Below, one piece after another: positions 43,530-53,549 of a stretch of 64,000 nucleotides of DNA. Source of the stretch: CAYPEL01 sp036479985. Lineage in GTDB: Bacteria > Pseudomonadota > Gammaproteobacteria > DSM-19610. The translations under genes and the position numbers were made by a program. The stretch covers positions 1,674,001 to 1,738,000 of the forward strand of contig CBDDAF010000003.1 of assembly GCA_965224815.1 (NCBI GenBank), read 5' to 3'. The notes beneath the pieces were generated by a model. It was not told the origin of the DNA. It searched no databases and saw only the letters and a list, made by a program, of their open reading frames with translations. Every line of letters starts with the position of its first letter. Position 1 is the first letter of the stretch.

Positions 43530-46241
43530 CTACCAGCGGGATGGGGTATTCGTATCAAACACTGTGCTTCTGGGCCTTGGCCAAAAAGGCCCGGTTTCAT
43601 CTCGTCCTGATTCAATAGGTCCAATATCAGGTTCAGCACCAGCAGGAATCACTTCATTAAAAGTGGGATTATTATGAAATCCTGAAATAAGCACCCCCGC
43701 ATTAGCAGCTGGAGACTGGTTGTTAATATTAAAATTCAAATTAGCATGATCCTTAAAGCCAATGCTGTTCGGTGTGCTTCCCAGATATTTTCCGTGAGAT
43801 CCACGCAACCAGGCTTTATCGTAAGAATTCACAAAAATATTATAATCTGTATTAACCGGGTGATCAGCCACTGGCTTGTTCCAGTTATCATTAAATACAA
43901 AAATATTATTACGAAATTTCAAATAATCCAGCGTTGATGGAGGTGAAGACTCCCAATACAGAGTACTCTTGGTAGTCCATATCAGATTGTGGAAGTAATT
44001 AATTCCACGGGCCGCATTGGGCGCTTTAGATTTAATGACCGTAAATCCAGGCTCTTCAATATCATCATAGTAAAACACATTTCGATACACATAGTGCGGG
44101 CCAATAATATTCTCACCTTGATGGGATATACGACCACGAGAAAGAAAAAGATTATGATGAAGTCGAAGTTCCCGTGATTGATTTTTAGGCGCCCATGCTT
44201 CCATCTCGATATGATCGTCATAATTTGTTTCATAAACGTTATGATGAGATTCTGAGTATTGAAAGTCGCCTAAACTTTCACCATCAAATGCGTGGTGTAA
44301 ATAGTTATGATGAAATTCACAGTTCTTAGAAGTACCCGCATTTCCATAAGTATCTGCGAGCCCACCTTCCCACCAGGCATGAAGGTAATCTTTAGCAAAA
44401 TGATAAGTTTTGTAGCGGCCATCCACATTGACAGATTTTAACTGGTCAGAAAAGGATTTAAAGCCACGATATGAATACTCACTCCATTCTACGAGACTGT
44501 CATCTGGCAAACGGGCACCATATCGGCAGTTTTCAAAAATCGTGTTACGAATGGTAGGTGCAATACTATCCTGGGCAAACCCTAAACAATAGGTTCCAGA
44601 TCCCTCTAGCTTAAAACCATCGAAGATAATGTAGGGAGATCCAGAGATGGTGATTAATGGCTTGGGTGAGTTGCCGTTTTCCCAAGTAGCTGTTGAAAAC
44701 TCAATAGATTTACCATTAGGATTAATAGCAGGTAAATTTTGGTTAGATTCACAAATTGGATTTTTCGTATCAACAGGACATATTGTGATTATTTTCCCAT
44801 TAACACCATTTATTGTTCGTGGTAACCGGACATATAATCTCCCTGCCTTTAATGCATAACCATAATGTAGTGCACGCATGACTACGTTTTTATTTCCTGA
44901 AATATAATTAGCGCGGCTAGCCCTTAAGTCCGATACTGACAAAAATCTTGGTAGAAAAATATTCTTGTAATGCGCAAATAATGGAGCGGCATTATTTTCA
45001 TAGGGCGTTGAATAGATGCCATCACCGTCTTTTCTCCATTTGACTTGAGCTAAAACGGCTGGCTTCCAGACTCCGCTTATGCGTACGCTCCCCCTGGGTT
45101 CAGCTAAAACCCATATGGGTTTAGTTCTAGAACTGCCAAGATTTTTGAACTTTGGCGTTTCATAATAGGTACCTTGTAAAATAATCAGCTTGTCTCCACC
45201 GGTTATTTTATCCACCGCACTTTGGATTGTCTTACAAGCACTGTTTTCTGACAGGCAATTATTGGAATCACTACCAGCCATTGATACATAAAATGTTTTT
45301 CCACTACGAAGTCGCTTTAAACGGCTTGCTATATTAGTGTTTACCCCCACCCAGGCAGAAATAGTAAAAACGTTAGATTTTACACTCTCTCCTAAGTTAT
45401 TCCTTATCACCAAATAATAAGTACCCGCCTGTAAATCTAAAGTTGCTTTCCTGGCAGCCCTATCCTTATCCGAGAAAAACAGAACGTCTTTACCATTACC
45501 ATCGATTTGTCGCCATTCGTATGTAAAGGAATCACCAGATCCGATAATGCCTACTTTTGCAGTTATTTTATTACCTGAAACTACTTGATTACTTTTAGGC
45601 TGAGATAGTATTCGTAAATATTTTTTAGCCTCAGAAATAACAAAGAGATTTGACCTGACGCTATCACCAATATTATTTTTAATAATAACGAAATAGGAAC
45701 CAGCCCTAAAATCTATATGAGCGTTCTTGGCAGAGTTGTTTTTATCAAGGTAATATAGCTCGTCTGAGCCATTATTGTTAACCTTGCGCCATTCATATGT
45801 AAAAGTATTTCCCGGCCCAATAATGTTGACAGCAGCTTTAATTTTTCCGCCAGAAATAATTTGGCTGTCTTTTGGTTGAGATGATATTCGTAAAGCACCT
45901 GAAGCGCCCGTAACGACCAATTCACTTAACTTAAGATTTTTACCAGCATCGCTTTTAACAGGAACATAAAATGAACCAATATGATGCATAATTGAGTTTA
46001 ATTTTACTGAACCCTTTTGCTTTGCTCTCTTGCTGCTGGTACCGCTCCATTTATTGCCTGTTGATTCAATCAGCTTATAAACTTCACTCTCAATTCTACG
46101 CGAACTATGTAACTCCAGAGATTTTTCTTGTAATTTAGAATCTATAACTCTTAAAGAATTTGATGTTGCTTGCAGACACGTTGAATAACTACCGGAACAA
46201 GCGATAGCCAATATAAATAAACACTTAAATAAATAGCTCAC
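43530..46241 (-). CDS. Secreted beta-helix protein with two Ig-like repeats
   Basis: A 903-residue exported protein starting with GTG (GGGAAG eight bases upstream) and a signal peptide of about 25 residues. Two tandem Ig-like repeats of about 91 residues (near 117-207 and 208-300) each hold a SQPK opening and a FTYEWR core. The beta-helix begins at FYVSMAGSDSNN (near 316) with the CKTIQSAVDKITGGD coil and runs to about 880, ending GAEPDIGPIESG. This end resembles that of the two other beta-helix proteins nearby. It probably acts on or binds extracellular polysaccharide. No enzyme motif could be fixed. Confidence 0.8.
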   Translation of the reverse strand: MSYLFKCLFILAIACSGSYSTCLQATSNSLRVIDSKLQEKSLELHSSRRIESEVYKLIESTGNKWSGTSSKRAKQKGSVKLNSIMHHIGSFYVPVKSDAGKNLKLSELVVTGASGALRISSQPKDSQIISGGKIKAAVNIIGPGNTFTYEWRKVNNNGSDELYYLDKNNSAKNAHIDFRAGSYFVIIKNNIGDSVRSNLFVISEAKKYLRILSQPKSNQVVSGNKITAKVGIIGSGDSFTYEWRQIDGNGKDVLFFSDKDRAARKATLDLQAGTYYLVIRNNLGESVKSNVFTISAWVGVNTNIASRLKRLRSGKTFYVSMAGSDSNNCLSENSACKTIQSAVDKITGGDKLIILQGTYYETPKFKNLGSSRTKPIWVLAEPRGSVRISGVWKPAVLAQVKWRKDGDGIYSTPYENNAAPLFAHYKNIFLPRFLSVSDLRASRANYISGNKNVVMRALHYGYALKAGRLYVRLPRTINGVNGKIITICPVDTKNPICESNQNLPAINPNGKSIEFSTATWENGNSPKPLITISGSPYIIFDGFKLEGSGTYCLGFAQDSIAPTIRNTIFENCRYGARLPDDSLVEWSEYSYRGFKSFSDQLKSVNVDGRYKTYHFAKDYLHAWWEGGLADTYGNAGTSKNCEFHHNYLHHAFDGESLGDFQYSESHHNVYETNYDDHIEMEAWAPKNQSRELRLHHNLFLSRGRISHQGENIIGPHYVYRNVFYYDDIEEPGFTVIKSKAPNAARGINYFHNLIWTTKSTLYWESSPPSTLDYLKFRNNIFVFNDNWNKPVADHPVNTDYNIFVNSYDKAWLRGSHGKYLGSTPNSIGFKDHANLNFNINNQSPAANAGVLISGFHNNPTFNEVIPAGAEPDIGPIESGRDETGPFWPRPRSTVFDTNTPSRW

Positions 46242-46362
46242 TATAAATGCTTCCCATACAGAATAAATTTAACCATGGCTTTATTTTAATTATACAAATA
46301 TTAATTTGCAGTATAAACAAAGCTGGTATTTTTAATCTGACAGGGCTCTAATACGTAGATTA

Positions 46363-47499
46363 CTAGATATCACAATCACCTTTTTTATTAATCTGCTGAC
46401 ATAAATAATGACTAATTTTTTTGGCGACGATAGTATGTCCATACGTATTCCAGTGGGCATCATTATTTAATCTATAACTCTCCCCATCTGCTGCCGACTT
46501 TAAACCTTCCCCAATATTTAAAAACCCGACACCTAACTCATCTGAAAGTGATTTGAGTAAACCGTCCATTTCGGGATGAGATTCATCAACACTCAACAAT
46601 AAAACCTTTGAACCGCTTTTTGTTGCTGTCTGTACAAATTGGGTAATGAGCACTTTTGTTAACTTCCATGCTTCACTGTCGCTTTTATACATCCTGGATA
46701 TCTGAAAGTTTCGATATCTTTGCCATACCCAGCGAAGTAGAACACTATGATCTACAAACCGATTGTTATCTGTTGTAGTTATACGGGATTTAATCAACTC
46801 ATCCGGTTTTAGAACCGGAGTATTCTGTAGCACTAATTGACCATCTGGCGTTAAACTATAATGGGGTTTACTAAAAAAATGGAAATTATTCATATTGCGT
46901 TCCATATGAAACCAGGCAAAGGCCAGGACAACATAATCGAGATTGAAAGCCTGCCTTTGCTCTTGAAACTTTAATAACATTTGATCAGTGCCGTAACCGT
47001 GCACTCCAAAGTTAAGCACTTGAGTATTTGGCAACATACGTTGCAATTCCGCAGAGTATGTTTCCTCATCATTAACGCCTTCTCCAAACGTCAGAGAACA
47101 ACCAAAAACTCCAATTCGCGGCACACCACCAGCGTTTTCAATTGGATCAGAAGTAATATTACGCAAGCCTGCCGTATTTGAAGTAACTACTACATCATAT
47201 GAATTTGATTTAACACTTCGCGATGATACATTTGGTTTTACCCGCCAGCCTAATAGAGGATCTGGCTCATCAAAACTATAGCGAAACGAATCCACTTGGG
47301 TGTCTTGACGTTTAATCCAACGCATCTCACGCTGTGTACTTTCACTCACAAAGGCATAAGGTAATGAGGCCTCTGCTTTAGCATCGAGCATCAGCCTGAT
47401 GCTACCTTCCAGAAAGAGTAAAGTCACTGCAGTTGATATGATTAATAAAATCCCATTGGATATTATTGGAAATTTGGAAGGCTTGGGTTGCGAATTCAT
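46363..47499 (-). CDS. SGNH/GDSL-family hydrolase, membrane-anchored
   Basis: A 378-residue protein with one N-terminal membrane helix (about 13-34) and a periplasmic SGNH domain. Block I reads FGCSLTFGEG with nucleophile Ser135. A block with NFGVHGYGTDQ follows near 167, and the catalytic Asp-x-His is in NDAHWNTYGH (D347, H349). Such proteins remove or transfer acetyl groups on glycans, so together with the acyltransferases it could set the acetylation of the exopolysaccharide. A lipase role is less likely in this context. Confidence 0.82.
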   Translation of the reverse strand: MNSQPKPSKFPIISNGILLIISTAVTLLFLEGSIRLMLDAKAEASLPYAFVSESTQREMRWIKRQDTQVDSFRYSFDEPDPLLGWRVKPNVSSRSVKSNSYDVVVTSNTAGLRNITSDPIENAGGVPRIGVFGCSLTFGEGVNDEETYSAELQRMLPNTQVLNFGVHGYGTDQMLLKFQEQRQAFNLDYVVLAFAWFHMERNMNNFHFFSKPHYSLTPDGQLVLQNTPVLKPDELIKSRITTTDNNRFVDHSVLLRWVWQRYRNFQISRMYKSDSEAWKLTKVLITQFVQTATKSGSKVLLLSVDESHPEMDGLLKSLSDELGVGFLNIGEGLKSAADGESYRLNNDAHWNTYGHTIVAKKISHYLCQQINKKGDCDI

Positions 47500-47864
47500 A
47501 CGAAAATGATCTTATGGCTTAGAAATTATAATCTATACAGAAAAGCTATTTTTTCAGGGATATTCTCTTTTATTATTTTAAAGTAGCCCAGAGATACAGA
47601 CATATTGGCGACTGTATTATTATATTTAACAAGTTCTTGATGCGATGTCAAACTGCTCTATTCCCACTGAAATAGCTATTCTTACATTGCATTATGGCTT
47701 AACAAGCTTGCTTTGCATCTATCTTATCTCAGCTAGAAATGCAGATTTTACCCATTCATCGATCCTGAACAGATCAACCGGTTATTTATTTATACTTCGC
47801 GATATGACTAGCGACAGCATGTCACGCTATATTAATATCAATAAAAATGATTAAGGATTTATAA
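47500..47864. other. AT-rich divergent intergenic region
   Basis: No gene, RNA or repeat is supported. The region separates the SGNH hydrolase gene from the divergent acyltransferase gene and should hold both promoters. A 69-codon open frame lacks a ribosome-binding site and was not accepted. Confidence 0.5.
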
Positions 47865-48899
47865 ATGGAAGAAAAACCAATCAAGTTTTTAACGCTTGAT
47901 TCCCTACGAGGCTTTGCTGCTCTTAGTGTGGCAATATTCCACTTCTCGAGTGATTGGGGAGGATATTTAGCTGTTGATTTTTTTTTAGTCTTAAGCGGGT
48001 TTATATTATCCCACAGCTATCTTTATAGAGATAAAACTATATCAACAACAGAATTTATAAGCCATAGAATAGCGAGGCTATACCCACTCCACATATTCAC
48101 ATTGATAACCTTTATCTTTGTGTCAATTATTATTCATAAACATTTTCCAAACTATAGTGATGGCACTATTTTCACCCTAATTCAGAATATCACTCTTACG
48201 CAAAATATTGGACTAAACCCAACCGAAATTACCTGGAATCATCCGAGCTGGTCGATATCCGTTGAGTTCTGGGTGAATATAATATTTATTTTATTTATCA
48301 CTAAAAGCACAAAAAGTTCTACACTCTTTGTGTGCGCCATTTCAGGACTTATTCTAATCTATTATAAAACAGGGCACCTGGATACGCATTACGCTAATTA
48401 TTATGGATTTATAAATTCAGGAATGGTCAGAGGAATATCTTCGTTCTTTATTGGCATTCTATCTTACAGAATTTTCCTACATTACAGGAACAATGCAACA
48501 ATAATAAAATACATTAACTATTTAGAATTAATGTGTGTTGCTCTGATAATAGCGGTCGTATTTTTCAGATCCGGGAAGTTTAGCCAAATTGATTTCTTCG
48601 CACCTTTTATATTTATGCTTGTCGTTCCAGTTTTTTCGATTGAAGCAGGATTTTTATCAAAACCATTAAAATGGTTTAGCTATTTAGGAATAATCTCGTA
48701 TTCAATCTACCTAAATCAGGTTGCAGTGCTACTGGTCACCGAATCCATTCTGAATAAATTTGACACGCCACTGGCACCAATTGTTGCGTTATCAATATTT
48801 TTACTAAATCTTATTATATACTCACATTTTACTTATATTTATATTGAAAAACCGTTGCGGACTAAAAGCAGAAACATATTATCAAAGATAATTAGTTGA
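47865..48899 (+). CDS. Acyltransferase-3 (OafA/YrhL) family membrane protein
   Basis: A 344-residue polytopic O-acyltransferase. The N-terminal LDSLRGFAALSVAIFHF (about 11-27) is the hallmark of OafA/YrhL proteins, with the His needed for acetyl transfer. VDFFLVLSGFILS follows, then about ten membrane helices. AAGGA seven bases before the ATG supports the start. It would acetylate the polymer or its lipid-linked precursors. It is distinct in sequence from the acyltransferase at 30610-31617. Confidence 0.9.
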   Translation: MEEKPIKFLTLDSLRGFAALSVAIFHFSSDWGGYLAVDFFLVLSGFILSHSYLYRDKTISTTEFISHRIARLYPLHIFTLITFIFVSIIIHKHFPNYSDGTIFTLIQNITLTQNIGLNPTEITWNHPSWSISVEFWVNIIFILFITKSTKSSTLFVCAISGLILIYYKTGHLDTHYANYYGFINSGMVRGISSFFIGILSYRIFLHYRNNATIIKYINYLELMCVALIIAVVFFRSGKFSQIDFFAPFIFMLVVPVFSIEAGFLSKPLKWFSYLGIISYSIYLNQVAVLLVTESILNKFDTPLAPIVALSIFLLNLIIYSHFTYIYIEKPLRTKSRNILSKIIS

Positions 48900-49076
48900 T
48901 CCTGAACTATTCATTTCACACTTAATACTATAGATCCTATTCAACGAACTGAGTTCACCGTTTTAATTTTGATGCGCTGATTTTATTTTCAAAACAATCT
49001 CTTACATCAACCATTTGCAGTTAAAGCCGCCCACCCACCTGATTTGCACGACCATCGCATGGGAATTAATTGTGTA

Positions 49077-52000
49077 TCAGGGCAATACGAGGCGAACCTT
49101 GTTTTGACTGCCCAGACCATAGCCGTTACCCGGTGCAATTTCGAAGATCAGCGCTTCCAGGTCGCCATTGCTGTTTTCCCGACTCAGATCCAGGTTGAAC
49201 TGGTTCGTGAAATGCCCGTTCCGTAAGGTGATAGTGTCTGTCAGCACCGAATTGGTAGTACCGTCGATTCTACTCGCCGACAGGCGATAGCTTACTGTCA
49301 GAGAACCCTGGCTGTTATCACGGCGAAAGACTACCGAAGCTTGGCTGGACAACCCGGTTGGCTGAATAGTATCGATGGTGATGTTGGACGCACCGGCAGC
49401 GGCTGCAGTGGTCGCGTGATTCCTCAGGCTGAGGCGGACGGTGTTTTGACTGCCCAGACTATAGCCAGTGGCCGGGATGATTTCGAAGATCAATGCTTCC
49501 AGATCGCCATTGCTGTTTTCCCGACTCAGATCCAGGTTGAACTGGTTCGTGAAATGCCCGTTCCGTAAGGTGATAGTGTCTGTCAGCACCGGATAGGTGG
49601 TACCGTCGATTCTACTCGCCGACAGGCGATAGCCTACTGTCAGGGAACCCTGGCTGTTATCACGGCGAAAGACCACCGATGCCAGGCTGGACAGCCCCGT
49701 TGGCTGAATAGTATCGAGGCTAATGACAGCAACATTACTGCTTTGGTTGCTGACAAGAATATCCAGATTCGTGGTATGGGTGGCACCCAGGTCGTCAGTG
49801 ACCGTCAACCTGACCGTATAGTTTCCCGGGTGCTGGTAACTGTGACTGATTAGCTTCTTGCTGCTCACATCAAAGTTGCCATCGCCGAAGTCGAAACGAT
49901 AGAGCGTAATCTGGCCATCATCCCGGGAAGAGCCTGCGTCAAAATGGATCTTCAAGGGTGACTGGCTGTCGACGCTGGTGCTGAAATTAGCCTGGGGTGG
50001 CGCATTAGTGGTTGACCCAGTACTAATGACGGGGCTCGCGCCTGATTCATAGGCGCCGATATCGGGGAATGTTTGGCCGTCACCGTTGCCATCGGCTGGT
50101 CTGGCGTTGTTGTCAGTGTCCGTTGCTGCAGCTAGCAGGCTATTACCGGCATCGATGGCAGGTGAGGTGGCAGCAAGCTTGAAGTCCATCGAGCCTGGAT
50201 TAATAAGCTGTGGATCTGCCTGCAAGGAATTGACTGCCCAGCTGTAGGCACTGTTGGCGTTACGGAAATCCGCCAGTGTACCGAGGAAGAAGTCTGTCGT
50301 GTTACGCGCTGGAATAAAAGGTTGCCAAGCAACGATGTCCTGTCTGTCCGGTGCCCATACCAGGTTGTGGTCGGATTCTATACTGGCGAAATTTGTCTGG
50401 TAGGTGGATTTAGCGCGTATTTGCAATGCAAATTTTTTCGCACCCTGATCCGGGAGCAGGATATTGTTATAGATCCTGGTATTGTCGCCCAGCACGATCA
50501 GTTCACCACTGTCTTTACGGCCAAGACCATTGTGCCAGCAGGTATTGTTGCGAATCAGTGAGCCTTCACTCTTGACGACGGCAATACACCAGCCTTCATT
50601 GTGCCAGATGACATTGTTTTCGATCGTCTGGCTCGAACCGGGTGGGCAGACATCGACGACAATGCCGTGTCCCTCGGTTTCGTTGTGGTGCGTATCCGTG
50701 TTGTTCCAGACAAAATTACCGCGTATCACATTGTCCTTGCCGCAAAGGAAGAGATCGATCGGACTGGTGAAGTCCGCTAGGTGATTGTCATGAACCAGGC
50801 TGTTTTCAACCGTAACCCTGTCCGTCGAATGCAGTTCCACGGCGCTGCCCTGACAGCCGTGTACGTCCAGGCCGCTTAACGTGATGTCACTGACTCGATT
50901 AATGTGTACACAGTCGGCGCTGGCGTTAAAGTGACGGATTTCGAAACCTGACAATTCATTGTGTTTCGGAATGACCCCGTTGATGAGCTGTCTCGCCAGA
51001 ATGCCAAAACGCACACCACGTCCACCATCGAGAATGACGCGTTCGTTAGCGGCGGCCACGAAACGGATCGGCGCGTTGGCGCGGCCGCTTACCAGTGGCT
51101 GCAAAATGGCGTCTTTGCTACATCCGGGACATTGTAGTGGCTTGACATAGACACCGGCCCGTACCACTACGGTATCGCCGGGCATGACCCGAGGTGCTGC
51201 CGCATCAAAACTGCACCAGGGTTGCTGTTTGCTGATTTCTTCTCGTTTCAGGCTGTCGCTGCATGTTCCGCCCAGCGAGTCCTGGTCCACCCAAAGCGTG
51301 CGGCCACTGTCGAAGATGATGCCTTCTACTGGATCGGTTCCGGCGAGAAATTCGTTCAGATCGGAGATGCCATCCCCATCCATGTCCGCGATGCCGTCAC
51401 GATCAAGAGTCAGGAAGTGGCTCTGTTCCCAGCTGTCGTCCATACCATCGCCATCACTATCCGCACCGGTCGCATTGATGGCGGTGAAGCCGCTACCTGA
51501 TGCGGGCAATTCATAGGCGCCGATATCACTGGCCGCGTTGCCGTCACCATTACCATCAACAGGGCGTGCATTGGTCAAAATATCATCTGATACAGACCGG
51601 TGGTTGCTCGCTGCATCGATAGCGGGCGAGTTGCCAGTCGGCCGGAAGTCGGTATTTGCAAGCGGGGAAACCAGTTGCGGATCTTGCTGGAGAGAATTTG
51701 CGCCCCATTCACCGCTCTGGTTGGCCGCTTTGAATTCACTCAGGCTGCCAGAAGTTAAACCCGCCTGCTGCGTCGACCAGGCGAAGATATTTTGATTGTC
51801 TGCAGACCAGAGTAAGTTGTTACCGGTCTTTATGCTGTGCAGGTCGACTGGGTAGTCCCTTCTGTCCCGCAGAAACAGTGCTTTTCTTTTTGAGCCGGTG
51901 GCAGCATGAAAAATATTGTTGAATATTTGATGGTGGTTACCCAGGGCAATCATCTCACCGGAGTCCGGTCTGCCGATGCCGTTAGCGAAACAGGTATTAT

Positions 52001-52829
52001 TGCGAACGGTCGCATTGTCACTCTTGAATAATGCAATACACCAGCCTTCATTATTCCAGATGACATTATTTTCGATTAACAGGTTACCCTGGCTGCCACA
52101 CAGATCCATGACGATACCGTGACCTTCTGTTTTGCGCGGATCTCCGTCCTTGTTGTTCCAGATGAAATTGCCACGCACAACATTACCACCCTTACAATTG
52201 AAGATATCAACGGCACTGGTAAAGGAAGCTAGCGGATTATCATGAACTCTGCTGTACTCAAGCGTCGTTCTTTGCGTATCCAGAATCTCCACTGCGCTGT
52301 TGAAGCACTGGGATATGTTCAGGTGGCTCAAAACAACATCGGAGGTTTGATTGATCTTGACGCATGATCCAAAAGTAAAATGGCGGATTTCGAAACCGTC
52401 CAGCTCCACAAAACGTGGTGTTTTGCCGGTCCATGTCTTCGCGACTAACAATCCGTAGGTTACGCCGGCCGTACCGGTTATGACGACTTTTTCATTATTG
52501 TATGTCTCGAACCGAATCGGTGATGAGGCTGTTCCGCTGGTAACGATCTGCAGAACTGCCTTGTCGTGACAGTCGTAGCATTTATGTAGTTCGTGATACA
52601 CACCAGCACGCACAAAAACTGTATCACCGGCCTGGACCTGGTTGCCTGCTGCTTTCAACGTACACCAGGGTTGCGTTTTGCTGACCTGCAAACGATCCCG
52701 GTTATCACTACAAGTTCCACTTAGTGAGTTTCTGTCCACCCACAAGTCCCGGCTGAATGCTGCGCCTGTAAAGAACACGCTGGTGATAAAGACCAGTAAT
52801 GATATACGGCTGATGTTGAATGATTTCAT
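49077..52829 (-). CDS. Large secreted protein: two beta-helix modules, TSP3, PKD and C-terminal repeats
   Basis: A 1250-residue exported protein with a signal peptide (about 1-26). Module 1 (27-450) and module 2 (510-930) are homologous right-handed beta-helices, both beginning LWVD followed by a Ser-Leu, Gly-Thr-Cys-Ser-Asp pattern, and both with GDTVxVRAGVY coils. Between them lies a Ca-binding TSP3-like stretch (DSDGDGMDD, DMDGDGISD; about 455-500). A PKD domain follows (about 940-1030; YRFDFGDGN). Two nearly identical 114-residue repeats form the C-terminus (about 1036-1250). AGGG six bases before the ATG supports the start. Base composition looks richer in GC than the genes to its left. 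Substrate unknown; binding or cleavage of a polysaccharide is likely. Confidence 0.82.
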   Translation of the reverse strand: MKSFNISRISLLVFITSVFFTGAAFSRDLWVDRNSLSGTCSDNRDRLQVSKTQPWCTLKAAGNQVQAGDTVFVRAGVYHELHKCYDCHDKAVLQIVTSGTASSPIRFETYNNEKVVITGTAGVTYGLLVAKTWTGKTPRFVELDGFEIRHFTFGSCVKINQTSDVVLSHLNISQCFNSAVEILDTQRTTLEYSRVHDNPLASFTSAVDIFNCKGGNVVRGNFIWNNKDGDPRKTEGHGIVMDLCGSQGNLLIENNVIWNNEGWCIALFKSDNATVRNNTCFANGIGRPDSGEMIALGNHHQIFNNIFHAATGSKRKALFLRDRRDYPVDLHSIKTGNNLLWSADNQNIFAWSTQQAGLTSGSLSEFKAANQSGEWGANSLQQDPQLVSPLANTDFRPTGNSPAIDAASNHRSVSDDILTNARPVDGNGDGNAASDIGAYELPASGSGFTAINATGADSDGDGMDDSWEQSHFLTLDRDGIADMDGDGISDLNEFLAGTDPVEGIIFDSGRTLWVDQDSLGGTCSDSLKREEISKQQPWCSFDAAAPRVMPGDTVVVRAGVYVKPLQCPGCSKDAILQPLVSGRANAPIRFVAAANERVILDGGRGVRFGILARQLINGVIPKHNELSGFEIRHFNASADCVHINRVSDITLSGLDVHGCQGSAVELHSTDRVTVENSLVHDNHLADFTSPIDLFLCGKDNVIRGNFVWNNTDTHHNETEGHGIVVDVCPPGSSQTIENNVIWHNEGWCIAVVKSEGSLIRNNTCWHNGLGRKDSGELIVLGDNTRIYNNILLPDQGAKKFALQIRAKSTYQTNFASIESDHNLVWAPDRQDIVAWQPFIPARNTTDFFLGTLADFRNANSAYSWAVNSLQADPQLINPGSMDFKLAATSPAIDAGNSLLAAATDTDNNARPADGNGDGQTFPDIGAYESGASPVISTGSTTNAPPQANFSTSVDSQSPLKIHFDAGSSRDDGQITLYRFDFGDGNFDVSSKKLISHSYQHPGNYTVRLTVTDDLGATHTTNLDILVSNQSSNVAVISLDTIQPTGLSSLASVVFRRDNSQGSLTVGYRLSASRIDGTTYPVLTDTITLRNGHFTNQFNLDLSRENSNGDLEALIFEIIPATGYSLGSQNTVRLSLRNHATTAAAAGASNITIDTIQPTGLSSQASVVFRRDNSQGSLTVSYRLSASRIDGTTNSVLTDTITLRNGHFTNQFNLDLSRENSNGDLEALIFEIAPGNGYGLGSQNKVRLVLP
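49080..49720 (-). repeat. 342-base tandem direct repeat
   Basis: Two near-identical copies with a period of 342 bases encode the C-terminal 114-residue repeats of the large beta-helix protein. Long blocks, such as those at 49160-49240 and 49502-49582, show almost no differences, pointing to recent duplication or conversion. Confidence 0.85.
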
Positions 52830-53549
52830 GTGTAACCCTGTGTGTGTTTATGCCGAGACTGCGATTTTTTTCCGGTGGTACGTATATCCAGGCGTGATGA
52901 GATATGTTTGTTATAGAGCGAACCCCAAAGTTTCCAACCCTTGTCACAATCCTGGCTTGTCATGCGTTCATGTATAAAACTTGTAGTTGTCACACCTGTA
53001 TGGAAAACATTCATGAATATGACAGGTTTCGATACCGGCTAAAGGTGCTGTCAATACAGAGCGCAGGCAAGAACTAGCTACTACAGGAGCCTGTCTGCTC
53101 GAATGGATTCCGTACGGGTTTATGCGCAGCGGTTTCAGTTAAGCGCTGTATTTTATCCCTTATATATATGTTTCGGAACCGTTCGAGAGGAGAAAATGCG
53201 TCGCTGATTGGTGACAGTTTTGCGGTTGTATAGGTCTGCAATGGCGTCGAAAGATGGCTGTGTTATAGCCTCTACAGGCTAGGCTGTTTGGTTAATTCGT
53301 AATGAAATGCGTGAATTACCGCCCTGCAGGATGCTGCGATGACCGCTTAACATAGGAGCGTCAACGCCGTGGCAGGAAGCTTTTTCCACACACTGAAGGC
53401 AGAGCTGGTGCACGATGAAGATTATCGCAGTCGCACTGAAGCTAAAGCCAGTAGCTTTGAGTAAATTGAAGTGTTTTATAATCGCCAGCGGCGTCATTCC
53501 CATAGTGGGCAGGTGGCACCATTGGTATTCGAGAATGCAGCGTTAGCTA
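52830..53549. other. Intergenic stretch with an insertion-sequence remnant
   Basis: Apart from the IS3-type transposase remnant at 53363-53545 no gene is seen. The part next to 52829 should contain the promoter of the large beta-helix gene; no clear boxes were found. Confidence 0.6.
53363..53545 (+). pseudogene. IS3-family transposase OrfB C-terminal remnant
   Basis: The frame reads NAVAGSFFHTLKAELVHDED and then a stop codon, followed in frame by IEVFYNRQRRHSHSGQ and a PLVFE end. This is the C-terminus of an IS3-family integrase-type transposase, including the region of the last catalytic Glu, which is changed here (ESFF is usual, GSFF here). The upstream part of the element and its ends are not found. 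Confidence 0.85.

Noticed and set aside
47645..47854. 69-codon open frame before the acyltransferase gene
   Set aside because: No ribosome-binding site and no family resemblance; it lies where a promoter is expected.
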